A stretch of DNA of 33,573 nt from Terfezia claveryi (taxonomy: Eukaryota > Ascomycota > Pezizomycetes > Pezizales > Pezizaceae), in NCBI GenBank assembly GCA_015179025.1, contig WHUX01000393.1, forward strand, positions 1 through 33,573, in the 5' to 3' direction. The first letter of the stretch is position 1; each line of letters opens with the position of its first letter. Shown here one piece after another: positions 30,951-33,573 of the stretch. The translations under genes and the position numbers were made by a program. Below the pieces are notes generated by a model, which was not told the origin of the DNA, ran no database searches, and saw only the letters and a list, made by a program, of their open reading frames with translations.

Positions 30951-31096
30951 GTGCCAACCAGAGTATCAATAACCGAGTGTTCTGTATCCGTATTCCGGTG
31001 CTGATCTGCATCCCGGTGATGTATGGAAGGGAATGCAAAGAAAGGTCTGTAGGTGCCAACCAGACTAGGCAAATGTCCCTGAATCCTGGTTGGCAC
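30951..31096. repeat. Three copies of the 13-base motif, one pair facing as a hairpin
   Basis: GTGCCAACCAGAG at 30951-30963 (one mismatch), GTGCCAACCAGAC at 31053-31065 and CTGGTTGGCAC at 31086-31096. The last two form an 11-bp perfect inverted repeat around a 22-base loop. Confidence 0.6.
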
Positions 31097-31108
31097 GACT
31101 TCCTCACA

Positions 31109-31370
31109 TGACAGGAAGGATCGACCTAGGCTTTCGGCAAGCGTTCGCTACCAGAAGCGAGTCCAGTCTCCCGAGCCCAGTGGAGTAGTGCAACGACTAT
31201 CCCGAGCCTAGTAACTAACAAGGAAAGCGCGAACATCTATAGATACTTATTTTTAGTAAATAAAGTCTCAACACCACCGTTACTGTCGTTCCCATTGCCT
31301 CCCAATCTATTCTCCGCTAGTAAAGGGTAGAAGCCACAAGGCCCCCCCTGTCTCGGGTCCTGCCTTACAA
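31109..31370 (+). mobile_element. Possible solo LTR
   Basis: The block starts tgacaggaaggatcgac and ends gtcctgccttaca, with an aataaa-containing stretch (agtaaataaagtctc) about two-thirds along. TG...CA ends, a length near 260 bp and the polyadenylation-like word fit an LTR. No target duplication or second copy is present in the window, so this is tentative. Confidence 0.25.
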
Positions 31371-31944
31371 AATTGCACCCGGGTCAACTTTCGGATCGAC
31401 ACTTGTAACTTTCCCTTGTGTTCTGCAATGTGTGTAATGACGGTTATAACTCGCTATAGGCCAGTAAGGTGAAACATTTAATGTAGTTAATATGCGATGG
31501 CAGGGGGTGGGGTTAGTTAGGAAATAAGTTTTAACAATCACATATTACTTAGTTATAAGATATTAGATTAGGTATCTGGATATCACGACATTGTGGTATC
31601 TGTGAGAAGCAAGTGACCCTAGGACCTATTATTTTGGGACGTACAAATTGATTTCGTGGAACTCCTGATGGGCAGCATTGACCAATGATTTCAGCAGGAG
31701 TTCCAATAGCATAAAACTCTTCTGAATGTAGACACCGGCTACTCGCTATTTAATCAATATGATCCTACTAGAGGACGGCAATGGTGTCCTGCAACCTCCA
31801 TACATTCTTTATCTATAGCTCAGCTAGAGCAATTTGTCTTCTTGCAATATGAAACAGTAATTATTTCAAGAGACAGTATAGTTAAATACAACAACACATC
31901 GGGAAATAGTGCAAGTGTAATTGAAATTATCAAACCGTCATTCA

Positions 31945-32035
31945 GTCTGGTTGGCACCTTCATTGTCAAGTATAGAAACAAATCATTATCTATGCTTGAC
32001 TGTTCATATCTCCGCTTCTGTGGTGCCAACCAGAC
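31945..32035. mobile_element. 91-bp hairpin bounded by the 13-base motif
   Basis: GTCTGGTTGGCAC (31945-31957) and GTGCCAACCAGAC (32023-32035) are perfect inverted repeats at the ends. Inside them gtcaagtatag and ctatgcttgac pair again with one mismatch. The structure is a minimal foldback element. It is flanked by CA and TT rather than TA, unlike most other copies of the motif. Confidence 0.55.
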
Positions 32036-32059
32036 TTCCGTGTCTCCTACCGAGCGGTC

Positions 32060-32942
32060 ATGCAACCAGACTATTCCGTGGTGAGCTTTATTCAAACTCG
32101 AGTCGCAATGAATTTAAATCAGGGTCTTGAAAAAAATAAATACCCAGTCTGTACGAGATTAAAGTGCACAATGCCGAGAGATCTTCGACTACAAGCCCCT
32201 CGGAAGAGGCTTCGCCGATAGAGAACAGTAAGCAAGCTTGGACTAGTCTCGATCAGCTTGGACATAATCATGTACACAACACAAGGCTCAATAGGAACTC
32301 ATACAGGAACAACCCCAATAGAAGCACGCGATCCCAAGCCTCAACTGGAATTTGGACTTTCAGGATGTAATCATGCTGCTCATCAAGCAGGCTACGCGAA
32401 AGAGCACAATAGAGGAAAACAAAAAGCCCGGTGTGACGGGTATCGGGAAGAAGGAATGTTGCTGCGGAGGAGATTGGCAGAAAGGTGGAAGACAGGGTGG
32501 GTGAACGGGAGCATGGAAGGATGGATACCGGGGAAGATAGAGGGAAGGAGAGAAATATTTGAAGAGATGAGGGACAAGGGCCAGCATCCTTCACGAAAGA
32601 GGTCAAAGGAGGAGGAAAAGGAGGAAAGAGGGGACAACAAGAGGCCTCGCGCCAGTTCTCGATAAGCGGAATGTAGACAGATAGATGCGTTGGGAATAAG
32701 CACAGATTGCTAGTGTCGTGGCTGGGTTATTTTTTGTCATCTTTTTTTGAAGCATGTGTTTGTGTGTCACCTGTCGTTCTTTCTACGTATAGGTACCGGC
32801 ATCTGAGATGATTTACTATTACTGGGCTCTTGGTATCCTAGCTCCAGTTTCTTTTTGGCACCCAAGCTTCTTTGCATCAATACAGCATCAAGAAGCAGTG
32901 TGGGTTCGCTGCTTTGGTTTTACATAGTGACACTACTGTATA
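32060..32942 (+). repeat. Duplicated segment, copy C (internally deleted)
   Basis: The left part (32060-32400) matches the leader of copies A and B (caaccagactattc, aaatacccagtctgtac, caggctacgcgaaa). It then jumps at about 32403-32415 straight into the 3' coding part (gaggaaaacaaaaagcccgg) and continues to the end of the unit (gggttcgctgctttggtttt). Relative to copy A about 1 kb, holding the promoter and most of the gene, is missing. Confidence 0.8.
32415..32665 (+). pseudogene. 3' fragment of the family II gene
   Basis: It encodes only the basic, charged C-terminal part (YREEGMLLRRRLAERWK, EGRREIFEEMRDKGQHPSR, KRSKEEEKEERGDNKRPRAS) and ends at a TAA. It has no start codon or promoter of its own. 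The DNA is nearly identical to the minus-strand 28345-28575 stretch, and its frame is probably the ancestral one for this tail. Confidence 0.75.
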
Positions 32943-33573
32943 ATGGGATAGCTCCAACTTCCGGGCAGGACAGCCTGCCCAAGAATGGGTACTCCTGCGT
33001 GGGCTGTCCTCCAGAAATTGGCCCAATACAAGTATGGTGGTCAGTTAAGGTAGGCTCGCCACTCAACGAAAATTTGAACTGCATCAGATCAAGCTTCTAA
33101 ATCTCCCTCCATTATTAGATTCTTCAGACGAAAATGAAGAGTTGGATCGAGAAGCTTCACCTGCTCCCTAGACTGCGAAGACCGACGGAACTGTGAAGAC
33201 CTACTCCGACGTGTCCAAAAAAGAATACTACTAAAGCTCGCCAAAATATGGTGAAGCTGTATGAACAACAACATAAAATTGAAGTATTTGCTATCGGAGT
33301 TATTTGTTAGTGTAGATATCCCTCGACAAGAGATACATCTTATTTTATTTTTATTTTATTTTTATTTTTTTATACTCATTACTCCGGTTCGGTGGAAAAA
33401 CAGACATGGTACAGATGACCGACGACTCTATTATCTTGTTATGCGAAAACCTCATTCTAATTGCCATGCTTTATTAAGTTATTGGATCGACTCTATCCAA
33501 CTCGTGAGCTACTACGCGTTAGATGCACCTAAAAATCGAATTCTAAAGGGATTTAATATTTCTACTTCTGAGT
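32943..33573. other. Intergenic, no gene supported
   Basis: Contains a small hairpin (gggcagg/cctgccc, 32963-32980) nested in a wider ggacagcc/gggctgtcc inverted repeat, and a T-rich tttta repeat at 33339-33372. No accepted coding frame. Confidence 0.45.

Overview
The window looks like a gene-poor, transposon-rich stretch of a filamentous ascomycete (Pezizomycotina) genome. I infer this from relics of a Tad-like LINE, a Ty1/Copia element, Tc1/mariner, pogo-like and hAT-like DNA elements, C/T and G/A transition differences between repeat copies that look like RIP, single-exon ATG-started orphan genes with A-rich Kozak contexts, and AT-rich spacers. A Leotiomycete is plausible but cannot be shown from the sequence. 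No rRNA, tRNA, CRISPR array or housekeeping gene was recognised.

Layout. 1-5.2 kb: a small helical orphan gene (213-629, same frame open to 764 after one TGA), two Tc1/mariner relics (about 969-1080 and 2425-2720), an hAT-like miniature element (1780-2184) and an orphan gene with a degenerate RRM-like domain (4301-5221, minus). 5.2-12.8 kb: mostly decayed mobile DNA, namely a rearranged Copia element with tandem LTRs, a 17-bp minisatellite and a truncated gag (7072-8674), and a Tad-like LINE 3' end (about 10560-11860, minus). 12.8-22 kb: a second member of the RRM-like family (12952-13815), another Tc1 relic (16020-16160), a coiled-coil orphan gene inside a duplicated segment (16914-18605) and a 562-aa helical orphan (20348-22036). 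22-27 kb: a cluster of long poly-A/poly-T tracts (23188-23954), a second coiled-coil orphan (24190-24966, minus) and a frame-broken relative or unrelated coiled-coil gene (26405-27080). 28-33 kb: two further copies of the duplicated segment, one an inverted frame-broken gene (28065-30010) and one with most of the gene deleted (32060-32942), separated by a pogo-like miniature element (30344-30905), an LTR-like block and many copies of a TA-flanked 13-base terminal motif.

The most notable feature is that the supportable genes fall into three unnamed families, each with at least two members here: an RRM-like family (4301-5221 and 12952-13815), a family with an EQxW motif followed by a coiled coil (17727-18419, its two broken copies, and 24190-24966), and a helical family (213-629 and 20348-22036). 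This suggests an accessory compartment in which lineage-specific gene families multiply, are moved by segmental duplication and decay. All family links were made by eye from short protein alignments and need profile searches. No biochemical function can be given for any of the orphan genes.
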